This document shows, one piece after another, positions 49,949 to 61,850 of a stretch of DNA of 64,000 bases. The translations under genes and the position numbers were made by a program. The notes under the pieces are model-generated. The model was not told where the DNA came from and made no database searches. It worked only from the letters and a program-made list of their open reading frames with translations. This stretch comes from Lunularia cruciata (lineage: Eukaryota > Streptophyta > Marchantiopsida > Lunulariales > Lunulariaceae): contig OX419761.1 of the NCBI GenBank assembly GCA_948567375.1, forward strand, positions 49,886,243 through 49,950,242, written 5' to 3'. The stretch's first letter is position 1, and each line of letters begins with the position of its first letter.

Positions 49949-50605
49949 TAACTACTACTTGTGGTGCAACCCTTGCCACCAAAGTATCAAAAGTTCCACC
50001 ATACTTGTAGCTTGAGGAGGATGCACAACGTCCTTCACCACCCAATCACTCTCATCATCTCCCAAGCTCTCCTCCATACATATTGTAATCTTGATAACCT
50101 CAACCTTGGAAGATGGTTTTTCTTATCTCACCTTGCTTCTAATATGTGATCTCAACCCTCCCACAAAATTCTTGGTGAGCATAGCTCTTATGCCCATCAT
50201 AGTAGTCTCTACATCATCCTCCCTCATTCTCAACACTATACAAAACTTGGACTCTAACTTCTCTACTCTTTCTACATAGACTCTCACTTTCTCTTCATTT
50301 TCTTGTTTGAAGAACGTAACTTCACTCATCAATCTCTTATTATTCTCATATGGAAAAGAGTTCTCAATGAACAATGAAGTCAAACTCTCCTAGGACTCTA
50401 TTTGCTCATCTTTCCTCTCTCTCTTTTGGTATTTTGACTCATGCCATGTAAGGGTTGCATCCTCGAAGAAATCTGGTAATAATGAGGCCCACTCATTCTT
50501 TCTCCTCTCACTATTTCCTATGCAAGCTCTCTTGAAGTTTCTTACAAAAGCCTCCACATCTTCTCCATCCTTGCCAAAGAAAACCAAAAGTTTCCCCATC
50601 TTAGC
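49949..50605 (-). pseudogene. gag N-terminal part of element D
   Basis: MGKLLVFFGKDGEDVEAFVR and WASLLPDFFEDATLTWHES are the typical retrotransposon gag start (file PF03732-like: F.G....VE.F...L....F...A..W). The frame continues through VTFFKQENEEKVRVYVERVE to 50123 and is then cut by element B; it resumes at 37768. It has a frame break near 50385. Confidence 0.75.
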
Positions 50606-50870
50606 TCCTCATTATCTTTCTCTTTTCTCTCAATCTTTTCTTTTCTCTCGCTCTATAACTAATAGAGTATATACGTGACTAACACCATTTGAGATAATCC
50701 ACCCTAGTGAATACAAAAGGTTCAGGTTGCTTTAATATTTCTATAGCAATATCAAATCTTAGAGTGCATATTAATTGAATCTTCATGGATAGCTTATCCA
50801 TAAGTTGAAAGATTATCTCCATCACTAATCTTGAAAACTAGTTGATGAAGGTGGTACTTTCTCTATAACT

Positions 50871-51009
50871 ATACTAAGACTCTCTCCAAGATCTTTTACC
50901 AAACTCTTTCAAAGTGATGTTATTCCACTACTCATGTCCTATACTAAGACTCTCTCCAAGATCTTTTACCAAACTCTTTCAAAGTGATGTTATCTACTAC
51001 TCATGTCCT
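50871..51009. repeat. 70-bp tandem duplication in the leader of D
   Basis: Copies start ATACTAAGACTCTCTCC at 50871 and 50941 and are almost identical. Confidence 0.9.
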
Positions 51010-51362
51010 TTTGGAAGTCCTTTTACTCCACAAACCTCACACAAATCCATGGTATTAGATCTCCTTCCTCCCAATCTTGGTGAAGAAGGTCCAACATGCA
51101 ATCCCAAGTCAAGTAAACCTTTCCTTTCCCTCAAGCTCTTGCTCTCAAAGGTCAATAGATATGAACTTGCCTTACGTTTCTTCTCTCCATATAAAAAGCA
51201 CTTAGAATCACTCTTTCCTCTAAGTAATGTATATTTTTGGATCCTCTCAACATCTCTTCAAATTCTATTCTAAACTATTTTCCCCAAATCAACACCTAAA
51301 ATCACCTCAAACCCTTGAGGAACCTTGCATATCCTGAGCTTCTAGTCTTGGTGACCTTCCAT

Positions 51363-51395
51363 GCTCCCAAGATGCATCTAATGCATCTTGGGAGC
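51363..51395. other. Perfect hairpin in the leader of element D
   Basis: GCTCCCAAGATGCAT (51363-51377), loop CTA, then the exact inverse ATGCATCTTGGGAGC (51381-51395). The position, about 0.7 kb inside the LTR and ahead of gag, would put it in the genomic RNA leader, where packaging or dimer signals usually lie. Confidence 0.85.
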
Positions 51396-52080
51396 TTAGA
51401 TGTACTTTTGGTTGTTCTTACACTTCTCATGCATGAGATCTCAACTCTCTAGAATTGACCCATCCTCATAATGTCATTAAATTCTCTCAATTTGTACATT
51501 ACAATCCTTTGAAATTTTTTATACTTCTTAAAAACGTTAGGATGTCATTTTCTACAAAATTTCAGATCTTTTAATTGAGTCTTTTGGCCTTGGGCACCTT
51601 TTTATTCAGCACTTATATTTTAGATTTGGTCTAAAAAACACTCACTTTTAAAACTCATAACTTCCTAAAAAAGAATGATCTCTCTCTAATCATTGGGCCT
51701 AAGATACTATGCACTCAAGTTTATAGAAAGTTTCAAAATATCCAATAAAAAATGAAGAAATGGAAAATTCTACACAAAATTCTAAAGATCGTGTAGTTTA
51801 CGGAAACAAGTTATCCTACAACCTTCCAAAAATTCTAGCTCAATGCGTGTAAAAACCCTTGTGATAATTTTAAGTGTTCCACTTAGAAGATAATCCAAGC
51901 TATCTATAATGAAAATTTCAAATCCAGATCTCAAATGGGAAGTTTTGCCCAAAATCATAATAATTTCCAAAATCTGCAATCCACCTCACACAATCTCTCA
52001 GAATCCTCTTGTGTATAGTACAAGATCACCTAAAAAATGTACAATATCACCTCAAAAATATCATAATGAACTACATGGTA

Positions 52081-52761
52081 TACAAATAGGTCTTATTTTT
52101 CACTTAGGATGAACCTCCAATGGCTATTATGGTAACACATCATGAACTAAGAAGGCAAGAAACTCCATTATACTCCTCCAAGGCTAACAATCCAAGACTC
52201 AAATCATTGCTCACTAGAGAACTCAATGAGAGAGATAGTTGTAAATGAAATAATAATGTGAACCTCCTCACCCTCAATTTATATACTTGTGAAATAGTTA
52301 CATACCAAAGTTACTAATTATTGAAATAACTCAAGTTACTATGCTAAAAGTCAAATAAAGTTAAAAATTTAAAGGAATATCCATACTCATGGAAATATTC
52401 TCCTAAATATATGATCTTATCTTGACCCAAACACTTAGTTCAGGATTTCTTCACATGGGCTATCCTTAGACTATAGAGAATTCAAAGCAAAAAGGCTTGT
52501 GGGTCCAAGAGTTCTCAACTCTTTGTTCAAAGCAAAACACCTAAGAATAATACCAAGGTAATACACCAGAATCCAAAATAGTGATGCTTATCTTTTTCAC
52601 TGTATCTAAAGTAAGGTCTCCTTTATCTTAGCAATGACTAACTTTAGCTAATCATAACTAATGAAGAACCATCCTTTATCTTTTATAAATAATATCTCTC
52701 AAATATTTATAATAAAAAATTTAAATATCACAATAGCACATATGCAAAAATGGGTGTTATA
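52081..52761 (-). repeat. 5' LTR of element D (LTR family A)
   Basis: Aligns with 28684-29358 and 41654-42345 from ATAGG.C.TA.TT.TCACTTAGGATGAACC to the end GGTGTTATA. Both termini are mutated, in keeping with great age. Confidence 0.8.
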
Positions 52762-53399
52762 GATCACACTCCTCATGATCCTCCCCACACATATCAAATT
52801 GTTGATGTACCATAATCTAGTACCCATGAGCATGATGATCATTCATGTAGTCTATACAGAGTGAGAGTTGAGCTACTTACATTGCCATCACTTTTGAGTA
52901 TCCTTAGTGAGGAACACATGCGCATTACAGATAAGAATGGACTGGCCTCTCATGAAAGGAGACTAGAAAAGAGAGAGAGGAGCACCTTTTGAGTGAGAGG
53001 GAGAGTAAGCTAGTTGAGCATGAGAGTATACTTGCATAGAGGAGCACCTTGTGTTTGAGAGAGAGAGAGTAGACTAGTAGAGCAGGAGATGCATCTATGT
53101 ATTGAGTAGTACTACTAGCATGCGGTTAGTAGAATTAGTTAGAGTTATTAGGGAAAGAGAGGTAGATGGGAGAGCACAAGTGGAGAGTCTCACTAAGTTG
53201 AAAGGACTCATGAGAGATAACAAGGAGAGAGCAAAGGGATATCAAATTCAAGAGATATGGTATATGAGAGAGTTCTTCATTATTTTGGGACTATTGGAGA
53301 AGACCTAGAGGGAAGTACATGAGGTGAGGACTCAGCTAGATATGCTAAGGGTAGTATATGAGGATGCTCACCAAGAGGCTAGAGAGTGATTAGAGGTAG
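52762..53399. other. Flank of element D; degraded repeats
   Basis: GA-rich sequence with repeated GAGAG-type motifs and short frames. It may be the 5' part of the decayed frame that follows. No gene recognised. Confidence 0.45.
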
Positions 53400-54666
53400 A
53401 GATGTTACAATATCCTTTGGGGTTTCCTTCAAAGGAGGTGGGGATTCAAACAGATCATGGTGATGAACCCTATGGTGTGGTAGGGGCTCAACAAGAGGCT
53501 AGTTTTATTGATATGGAGACTCAAACCCTGAGCAAGGCTTTGTTAGTGCATATGGGGCCTTAGGCTCATAGTCTATTTAGAGATCTTGCCATAAAGAGAG
53601 CCTTTAATACAACAACACCACCACCACAAATTTCAAGTTCTTCATCCAAAGTGCTTCATGCTAGAGAGTCTAGTACTCTATCATATTGGACAACATCATC
53701 TTTGCAAGCCACTGGATCCAATCAGACTTGGTTGACTCTTGTAGGTGACCACAAAGAGGAGCCTTATTTGCATGTGGGAGAAGATATTGTACTTTGGAGA
53801 ACTTACACCCAAGATTATATTGCACCCCCTCCAAGTTTTTGGGGTACTTACTACAAGTGCTTGTTGCTTCAAGAGCAAAAGGCATCTTTGAGTGATGAGG
53901 TGCAAAGAATCACTTGTTTGAAAGAGTAGATGAGTTTATCTAGATTATACATTCTTTGTATTATTTTCCATACCTATTTGAGGAGGAAGATTCTAGTGTT
54001 AGATTTGAGTTTTATAGTAGTTGTGAGAGATCCTAGTAGAACTCATTTCTTGGAGTGGTGTTTTGAGACCATGAGGAAGGGATGTCATTATTTTTACCAC
54101 AAGTAGTAGTTCATGGTATATTTTGCAACTCAACATTAGAAAGTTTATGGTGTCACACACATTGAGGTGATCGTATGTATTAATGGTCCAAAGTAGGATG
54201 TGAAGACCCTATTTCATTCTATGTGGGAGCTTGATCACCTACCAATAAGAGTTCACAATAGTTCACGTCTGATGGCATGCCTTGATGAGTAACATGGATA
54301 TTTTGATGAATTTAGAGGTTTTATGGTTAGACTACATAGTACTTTTACCTCATTAGGTTTTTCTATCCAAGATATATTATTTGTGGATAGTGAGACTCTT
54401 CTTTATCGCAAGAACCATCTTCAGGGAGCTAAACATCCTCCATATTTTTCACCAATGGATACCCTTGGTACTTCATACACCTCATTATTTTAGCTCCTTC
54501 TATCACCTCTAGATAGATTTAGGGCTTCCATGGCTCCGGCAATTAGTTTCTTAGAGGAGGAGTGGACCAACAATAGATTAAGAGATTATAGTTCTGACCC
54601 TTATGAGCTTTTAGTGCAAAAATTTATTGAGCTTCCAATGCATGCTTGGGACAGGATATAGATGTG
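53400..54666 (+). pseudogene. Long decayed frame of unknown family
   Basis: About 420 codons can be read in one frame without a single shift, interrupted only by stops, nearly all TAG. The readable pieces include EVGIQTDHGDEPYG, VGDHKEEPYLHVGEDI, FEDTRE-like WELDHLPIRVHNSSRLM, FRASMAPAISFLEEEW and YELLVQKFIELPMHAWDRI. I recognise no domain. Intact frame with point stops points to ageing by base substitution. It could be an accessory ORF of a retroelement or a dead host gene. The longest intact segment is 53651-53929. Confidence 0.5.
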
Positions 54667-55584
54667 GTGATGTAGTCCTTTTCTTTAGACCTACCTTTAT
54701 TGGCAATTACATGAAGCCATGGAGAGATATGCACAATAGACCTTAGGCCTAGCTTTTAGTTCCTTTGTATATTGTACTCACTTTTCACTTTTCCTTTTTT
54801 GTATATTGTGTACACTTTTCTCATTTATATATTCTCTTTCAAACTTGCAATGTTGATTTTTAAATGATTGACTTTTGATGGATATTGTTGATGTGAAAAT
54901 GTGTAAAGCAATCTATTATACTTTATATTGTTCTAATCAACTCTAAGATAGAGCGTGTAGAGCATCCTCACATGTAAATGGGTGGGATGTGGACCATGCA
55001 AACCATGCGGACCATGCAAACTCATGCGTGGCTTGCACAATTTGCATGTATTGACCTATCTGTGCCAACCAAGTTTTGGGTTAGTGGCACAAAAAGAAAT
55101 GGGTTGGTTTTGGTTTAGAGGCACAAACAAAAATTGGAGCTTTGTGTATTGAATGACAAGATTTAAAACTTTTTTGAACATGAGTGCATGATTGCTTTGG
55201 TGGTTTGGTAGTTTGTAGTTTTACAACTTAAATTGGCACAAGAGGGTTGCTTCAAAAATCAAATGTGTTTTACATAGGTGAATTTTTCAATTCTCATATC
55301 ATAATCAAATATGTTATGCATATAAGAATGGGTGAATTCTGCAATGAGAGAACTGTCCAATGATCTACATGGAAATAATCATTGTCAAGGAGAAAACATG
55401 TGGTATTTTGGATACACAACACAAATCAGTAAACTATATATATAACATAAGTTTACATTAGAAGATCTGTGGGCATACTCAAGCTCTTTACTAAACTCTT
55501 TGACTCTTGCCTATTCCTCACTCTTGTTCCAACAAGCACAAGGTGAGCATATTAGGGCTCTTAATTATACATTGCAATTCTTGA
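54667..55584. other. AT-rich spacer, no gene recognised
   Basis: Contains a patch with repeated ACCATGCA / CCATGCGG words near 54985-55030 and otherwise no structure that I can name. Confidence 0.5.
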
Positions 55585-55968
55585 CTATTCTTCACTCTTG
55601 TTCCAATTAGCACAAGGAGCTGAATCAGGAGTATAATTTGGTATAGGTAACTTGGGGTCCACAATATAACTGTTTCTAGAGCACCCATAATTTTTTGAAT
55701 CTATATTGGATAATATGGTAATAATATATTTAATCTCCTTTGGAGATTTTCCTACACAAGCTAGTTCAATTGTCATGGCATAAAAGTGTTTTGATTTGGC
55801 CTCTTCTTGATATGGAACGTTTTTGCCTTGGACCTGATTTTCTCTACCTTTAAGATCTTCTCAAACTCTATTTCTCTCTTGTGTTTCTCAAGATTGGCCA
55901 CTTGCAAAGCTTCAATCTGCTTTAGTTTTCATCTCTCCTTGGATTTTACTGATTCAATTCTCAATTTG
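55585..55968 (-). other. Unidentified minus-strand reading frame next to element E copy 2
   Basis: The minus strand reads a charged, coiled-coil-like stretch (about 55920-55800, with LQVANLEKHKREIEFEKI), then after a shift a frame ending at 55585 with VGKSPKEIKYIITIL. No domain recognised. It may be a gene fragment into which element E inserted. Confidence 0.25.
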
Positions 55969-58783
55969 TGTGGTACTCACATTTTCATTTTGAGTTGGTT
56001 TAAGAGGTTTTTGAAAGAAGAAGATTCAATTTTTGTATTAACCCAAAGAAAGTTACCTCAGGTCAATAATTGTCAAGACTCAGATTGGATCAGTCAGGTT
56101 TTAACCAAAAGTAAGGATACTTTGCCTCGGGGTAATCAACCTGATGCAAAGACAATGTAACAACTTTCCTTTGGGATGGAACATTCAAGATTGTACTACA
56201 CACAAAATGGCTAAGGTATGAGTGGGAGAAATTGATAGTGATAAGAGAAGTGCATGCAAAAGGTATGATTTCTTGGTAGACGAGCATGTGAAGAATGATT
56301 GAGAAACATCAAACTATAAAGTCATGATTTGAATCAAGAAGGAGACAAATGACAAGTGAATTTCCAATGCCATTGTGAAGTCATCTTGACAGAGACTAGG
56401 GAAAAGGAATGGTAGTGAGTGAAGTTTTTGTAAATCTAGAGGGAGTTAGAATTGCACGCCCAAGGGACGAGAGAATTATCTTTTAGAGGCGTAGCACAAA
56501 GGAGCGTAGAATAGGAGGAATCAAGAAGTGCACTACACTGGCAATGAGGAACCTAGTGATTAGGAGGTTAGACATTATGGCCCACATCAAAGTTTTTAGT
56601 AAACTTCACATTACTTTCCTTGCATGGAATTGGAACTTGAGCTTTTCCAATTTCATGGTAGAGATAACGGCTAGTAAGTGTGTAGAAGGCCAACAACAAT
56701 AGGGAAAAGAGGCAATCCAGATTGATGGATAGTCAGATTGGAGATTGGTGTTAGACAAAGAGAGTGGGGAAGAGCATGGTGCTACATTCTTAGAGAAAGG
56801 AGAAGTTGCAAAAGAAACCCAAGAAGTCAAGAAATTTTTACCTTGAAGCGTACAAAGAATGGATACAAGGTGGAAACCTATCGGGACCAATGCAAAGAAG
56901 TATTGTAAGGGCAATGATGACATTTTTTAAATCCAAGTGCACCAACTATGTTACACAACAGCAAGTGGTGTTCTTCCATAAAAGTTTACATGAGAGCTGA
57001 TTAATTGGGCAAAGTGTTTTTATCAAAGGATGCGGTAGATGGTGCTAAATTGGAGGAGTTTGACACCACAGCATTACTTTGTTCCTTTTGCGGTGCACTT
57101 TTACCTCATTGAACCTATTGAGTAGCAATTAGAGGAAGAAGATCATGTCTCACTTTCATCCTGATCTGTGTAAGAAGCCAACGACAAGGAGCAACAATAT
57201 ATTTGGCAGTTGAGAAGCAATGATGACCATTATGCAAGAACATGACAAAATAGGAAGATGTCTATACCCGTGCCAAGAAAGAAGAAAAGGAGCCAACTTG
57301 AGGTGGAGAACTCTCCAGTATAGCCTAGTAAGTAAAGAGGGATTGGGCAAAGGGAAGGAAAGCAAATCCAAAATACTACACCGGAAGAGGAGGTCAAATT
57401 AGAAGGAGAAGCAAAGTCTACATTGGAGGGGTTGGAGGAAGGAGAAGTGGAGTTAACCTTGCAAAGTGAGGAATCCAGTGAGGATAGTGAGGGAGAAGCC
57501 AAGGTGCAAAAGGATCAAGAGAAGGTGATTTCCTTGCAATAAGAAATTGAGCAGCATGAGGAAGGAGAGAGGAATGTGGCCGAGTTGGTAATAGAAGAAG
57601 AAGAAGGATTGGTGGTTGAGCCAAGGCAAGTTATGCAAGAAGGAGAAAGTTCAAAAGCGGCAGATCACATTATCAATTTGGATGACAAGGAAAGTTTAGA
57701 GGATGACATGTTGTTGAAAGTGTGAAGATCCTGACTTTGTAGTAAAGCATTGGATTCAGAAGGGAAGAGCAAGATTGACAAAATCCCTAAAGAAAAGGTA
57801 GACAAGGAGGAAGGGTCTGAAGGAGAAGAGTACCTTTGAGATATTTTATGTCCGCTGTTGTTGCAAATAGAGAAGAAGAAGAAGAAGAAGAAAGAGATGC
57901 AAAGAAAGCATTCTGAGGTAACAAATGTATTGAAGGTGTTGGAGAGATTAGAATCTGAAAATTTGAAGTTGAAAGAGAGTATGACCAGAGGAGAGGAAGA
58001 AAGAGAAGTGTTGAGGGTAGATGCAACATTGCAAACAAAGATAAATGAAAATCTGCAAGAGAAGTTTGAAAAGCAAGGAAGAGAGTTGGTAGTGAAAGTG
58101 AAGGAAGTCAAGCAGGAGAGACTTTGAGTAGAAAAGTTACAAGCCAAAGTAAAGTTAGAGTAAAAAAATGGGAGTGAATTGGTTGAAGCCAAGGAGGAGG
58201 AGCTCAATGCATTCTGACAAAAAGTAGAAGAGAAGACACCAGCATGGCAATGTGAATTAACCAAGCGCCATCAAGAAGAAGGGAGGTTGCGAGATCTTGT
58301 GAAGACATTAGAGGCAAAGATTGACTAGTATGTGAAGGAGTTGGAGGATTGCACAATAGAGTATGAAGATGAATTGAAAGTGAGTAGAGCTATGATGGAG
58401 GAAGAAAGACAAAAGAAGCAATCAACTGAATCTATCGAGGAAGCAATTGTAGAGATGAAGTTGAGATTGAAGCCAAAGTAAGAATGGAGGAATTGAGGCT
58501 TCATGCGTGAAGATTGCTTGTGCAGGAGACAAGGCGTAAGAATGTGAAGGATAAGGACTTGAATAACTTGTTAATTAGTCTCAAAACTTGAATGGATAGA
58601 AAGATGTTAGATGTAGAGAATAATATTTCTATTAGGTTAGGTTTGGTTAAATTGGAATTAGATAATCTTTGGAGTATTATATATGTTAGACTCAAAGTAA
58701 GAGAGGTAGAAGTTCAAGTGACTTTGGATTTGTCATCTGAGACATTAGGAGAGAATAGGTTGCAAGATAAGGATGTAGATAGG
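55969..58783 (+). mobile_element. Element E, copy 2 (truncated by element F)
   Basis: Starts TGTGGTACTCACA, matching the E terminus at 33561. It carries the same accessory ORF on the plus strand from about 56020. Shared blocks are NVTTFLWDGTF, RGNP.WI/T, KNGYKV, KWCSSIKVYM-like and LIGQSVF. The coiled coil is at 57870-58127 (TNVLKVLERLESENLKLKES) and the tail has MLDVENNISIRLGLVKLEL. Many stops. It ends where the LTR of element F was inserted, so its 3' part is outside or lost. Confidence 0.7.
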
Positions 58784-59504
58784 TGTAATGCCAAGAGCTA
58801 GCCATATGATCTAGATGTGAAATTTGGATTGGTAACATCTAGAATGATGTTATACATGATGGTCAAAATAGATCAGATAGAAGTATCATCAAAAGAGTAC
58901 TTCTACTAATAGTGTAGAAACCAAAATAGACTTGAAAACCTTTAAACCAATAGCTAGACATATGATTTAAAGGTTAGAATTGGTTTTGTAACATCTAGAA
59001 GGATGTTACACATGATGGACTCAACATATCAGAAAGAGGTATCACCAAAAGAGGACTTCTATTAATAGAGTAGGAACCAAAATATGCCTAAAATCTTTGA
59101 ATGTAATTTTGAAGGCCTAAACGGATGAATTAAGCCTCAAACATGTGCAAGTTTCTCCCCAATGGAGGACAGGCTGGTCTTCCCTCCCCCTTGCTTTGTC
59201 TCATCAAGAGCTTTCCAAGGTACCTCACCCATGTGATTTTGAGATTCCTATAGAAAGTTCCCTTTGGTCAAAGCTTGTTTGACCAACTAGATAAGACTAG
59301 GATTGACATCTCACCCATCCAAGTAAGTAATCCAAGGGTGGAGCTTGCTGACATGTCACCTATCTATGTGCCTAATCCTATGGTGGAGCTTCCTTGGAGG
59401 AGATCCTCTTTGTCTATAAAATAAAGAAGGTGCTCCTTTGGAGCATCGGATGATTGAGTGTGAAATCTGTGTTTTCTCTCTTCTCTTGTCCTTGGAGGAT
59501 TACA
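58784..59504 (+). repeat. 5' LTR of element F (LTR family F)
   Basis: Starts TGTAATGCCAAGAGC and ends GGAGGATTACA, followed by a PBS. A TATAAAATAAAG box lies near 59415. It is longer than the solo copy in D (721 against 594 bp) because the block with GTAACATCTAGAA.GATGTTA is present twice (from about 58829 and 58993). Confidence 0.8.
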
Positions 59505-59505
59505 A

Positions 59506-59517
59506 TGGTATCAGAGC
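59506..59517 (+). other. Primer-binding site of element F
   Basis: TGGTATCAGAGC, exact complement of the initiator tRNA-Met 3' end, one base after the LTR. Confidence 0.9.
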
Positions 59518-59639
59518 AAGTGTTTTAGTCCAAGAGAGTAGATCACTCCTCTTGGAAGAACATGAACTACTGAAATTGAGTAATTTGAGGTGGAGAACCT
59601 AGAGTAATTGCTAGACTTAGGAAGGACTTTAGAGAGTAG

Positions 59640-60829
59640 ATGGGATGGATGCACCAAGAGGACAATTTCCCGCACTTAGCTTGATATTCTTGAATCCGTT
59701 CCACATCAAAGTTATGTACATCTAGTATGAGCAAATGAGAGTATTGCTAATTTATCACTTTGGAGCAGAATTCATGGACAAGGTGATGAACTCACCAAAC
59801 GCGGTAATTCTACCTATAGTGGTATACAATAGAGAGTGGGATTTGACAATCTACATTCCATTATGATGTTATGGATGTGAATGTCCCAAATCCTCTCCCA
59901 TTCAACACTTAAGTAGAAATTCATTATGTAGTGAGACCAAAAGTGATATTTAGAAATTTTATGGTTATGAATTTTGGTGAGGAGTATTATCAATGAGTGA
60001 TAGCTTCTGAGGTCCCAATGGTAGTTCCGATAGTTTGTGCGCCTTCTAGAGTGATCATATTGACTCTATATTGAAGTAGACATTAGCAATTGAGTGTTGC
60101 AAGAACCATGGATTGGCACTTGCAAGAGCGGGTGCAAAGAATGCAAGAGATGTTGAATGAATTTTGAGAGATTAAGATAACCATGGAGACATTACAAAGT
60201 CAAGTGCAGATCCTTAGGAATAATCAAGCAATGCAAGAAGAAGAGCCGTCTCAAAACCCAGTACTTACGACTGAAGTACTTAGAGAGGCACCCATGCCTA
60301 GAACCCTATCAACGATGAAGCCACATTGCTACTCCGGATGAAGAAGACCTGCAACATTGAGTCTTACAAGGGGCAGTGTACAATGGGAGTAGTGGAAAAT
60401 TGGATCTCAAGAATGAATTGATATTTTTGATTGTTCTCAACAGAGATCACGGAGCATACTGCAAGCGTGTTTGCATCTAGGTACTTGACCGATAAAGCCC
60501 TCATATGGTATGATGCTTGTGAACAATCCATGTTGGCAGAGAGAAGGGAGGTCATATGGACAGCAATGCAAGAAGGATTGTTGAAGAATTTCCAATCGGT
60601 GGATTCCGTATAGATGGTCTAAATTTGACTATAGGGATTGTAACAGAAGAACAACATACAAGAGTATGTGGAGGCATTTGGATCTACAAGTTGTAATCTC
60701 CAACATAAGTCTAGTAGAGGCTCTCAACAATTTCAAACAAGGGTTGAAGGAGCGGATTTGCCAAGAAGTTATGGTGCAAAATCCTCACACGGTATTTGAA
60801 GCCATTGCTTGTATGCAAAGAATAGTAAG
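59640..60829 (+). pseudogene. gag of element F, interrupted by a B element
   Basis: Begins MDAPRGQFPALSL. The capsid block TEITEHTASVFASRYLTDKA then LIWYDACEQSML lies at 60440-60540, and ICQEVMVQNPHTVFEAIA lies just before the cut at 60829. Several stops and shifts. The rest of F should lie beyond the B element, outside the window. Confidence 0.7.
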
Positions 60830-61271
60830 TGTAAAAGACCAAATCCAAGGAGAGAAATAAGAGAATGGAAACTCACATTGGGACACTTGAATGAGAGAAA
60901 ACTCTGAATGTCTAGCATGAATTTTGGCTTTGGTGTTATAGGTAGCATACAAGGCCCTTGAGAAGCTTCTCAAGAAGCTTCCTCAAGCCACTTTCTTAGA
61001 GTGCAAGCCAAGTTAACTAGGAAGCTTCTCAAGAAGCTTCCTAGTAGACAGCTTCTAATTCTAGAAGCTGTCTACTTGGCATGCAAGCTAAGCTAGTTGG
61101 AAGCTTCTAGAAGCTTCCTTCTAGAAGCTACTTACTTGAGGTGCAAGCTAAGCTAGCCAAGAAGCTTCCCAATAAGCTTCTTAGATACTTCCGAGATATT
61201 CTAGGCTAATTTGTCTTATGTGCTACTTTGTAAGCCCAACTAACTTTGCCATTAAAATCCATATTGTTACA
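60830..61271 (-). repeat. 3' LTR of the second B element
   Basis: 442 bp with plus-strand ends TGTAAAAGACC and ATATTGTTACA. On the minus strand the polypurine tract GGCAAGGGAATA directly precedes it (61272-61283). Confidence 0.9.
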
Positions 61272-61283
61272 TATTCCCTTGCC

Positions 61284-61850
61284 ACTAGTTGGTGATGTCC
61301 TTATTGTCAATGAAGCTTCAAATTCTTGGATGGCCGTCTGTGCATTCTAGAGGTGACAAAGAGGTTCCTATGTGGCATCATGAAGGGGATACCCTTTCCA
61401 AAGGATCTTGTACTCTGTCTGTTGGCGACGGCCGTGTTGAATATGGCGACGTGCAAAGATACGATCAACTTTGTACTCCTCATGATCATTGATAGGGATA
61501 GGAAGAAGGGGAGGTTGGACTCGAGAGGAAAAGGATGAGGAGTTAGGAACAAAGGGTTTCAACTTGGAAACATGAAAGACATGATGGATACACATGTGAC
61601 AAGGCAAGGCAAGTAGATAAGCAACAAGAGAGACAATTTGGATGATGTCAAAGAGTCCTATCCAATTAAGGGCAAGTTTACTAACTTGGGTATCAAGTGG
61701 GAGAGGGAGGTTATTGGAGGATAGCATGACTTTATCACCAACTTCAAAGGTGAGATCATGACCATGGTGGTCCGCATATTGTTTTTGGTGATTTTGAGCA
61801 ACAAGGAGGTGAGACTTGGCTTGTTGGAGAGAGTGGGATATAGTGGTCAA
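61284..61850 (-). pseudogene. Integrase C-terminus and chromodomain of the second B element
   Basis: Integrase tail: HGHDLTFEVGDKVMLSSNNL, then HHVFHVSKLKPF. Chromodomain: DRIFARRHIQ followed by EYKILWKGYPLHDAT, after which a Trp codon is now TAG. A second TAG follows a few codons later; beyond it the frame stays open to the polypurine tract. Chromodomains in this place bind modified histones and steer insertion into heterochromatin in chromoviruses. Confidence 0.8.

Larger units (their letters stand above)
50606..52080. other. 5' leader of element D
   Basis: No gene. CT-rich DNA between the gag start and the LTR. It holds a 70-bp tandem duplication (50871-51009) and a perfect 15-bp hairpin (51363-51395). 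No recognisable PBS is left next to the LTR at 52080. Confidence 0.6.
28684..52761 (-). mobile_element. Element D: Ty3/gypsy LTR retrotransposon split by nested insertions
   Basis: LTRs of about 680 bp in the same orientation bound the element (28684-29358 and 52081-52761). Reading from right to left, the order is LTR, leader, gag (50605-49949 and 37768-37181), protease, reverse transcriptase, RNase H, integrase (to 33567, then 29763-29359) and LTR. Three insertions divide it: B (37774-49943), LTR F (36587-37180) and E (29769-33561). Removing them leaves about 7.5 kb, a normal gypsy size. The RT motifs (FIDEILEEVAGH, SGYNQI, MPFGLCNA) are like those of the non-chromovirus Athila/Tat side of plant gypsy elements (recalled, not searched). 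No clear target duplication or tRNA-Met PBS is left, so it is old. Confidence 0.8.

Noticed and set aside
57665..58264. 199-codon Ser-rich frame on the minus strand
   Set aside because: Antisense of the coiled-coil segment of element E copy 2, as for the antisense frames of copy 1.
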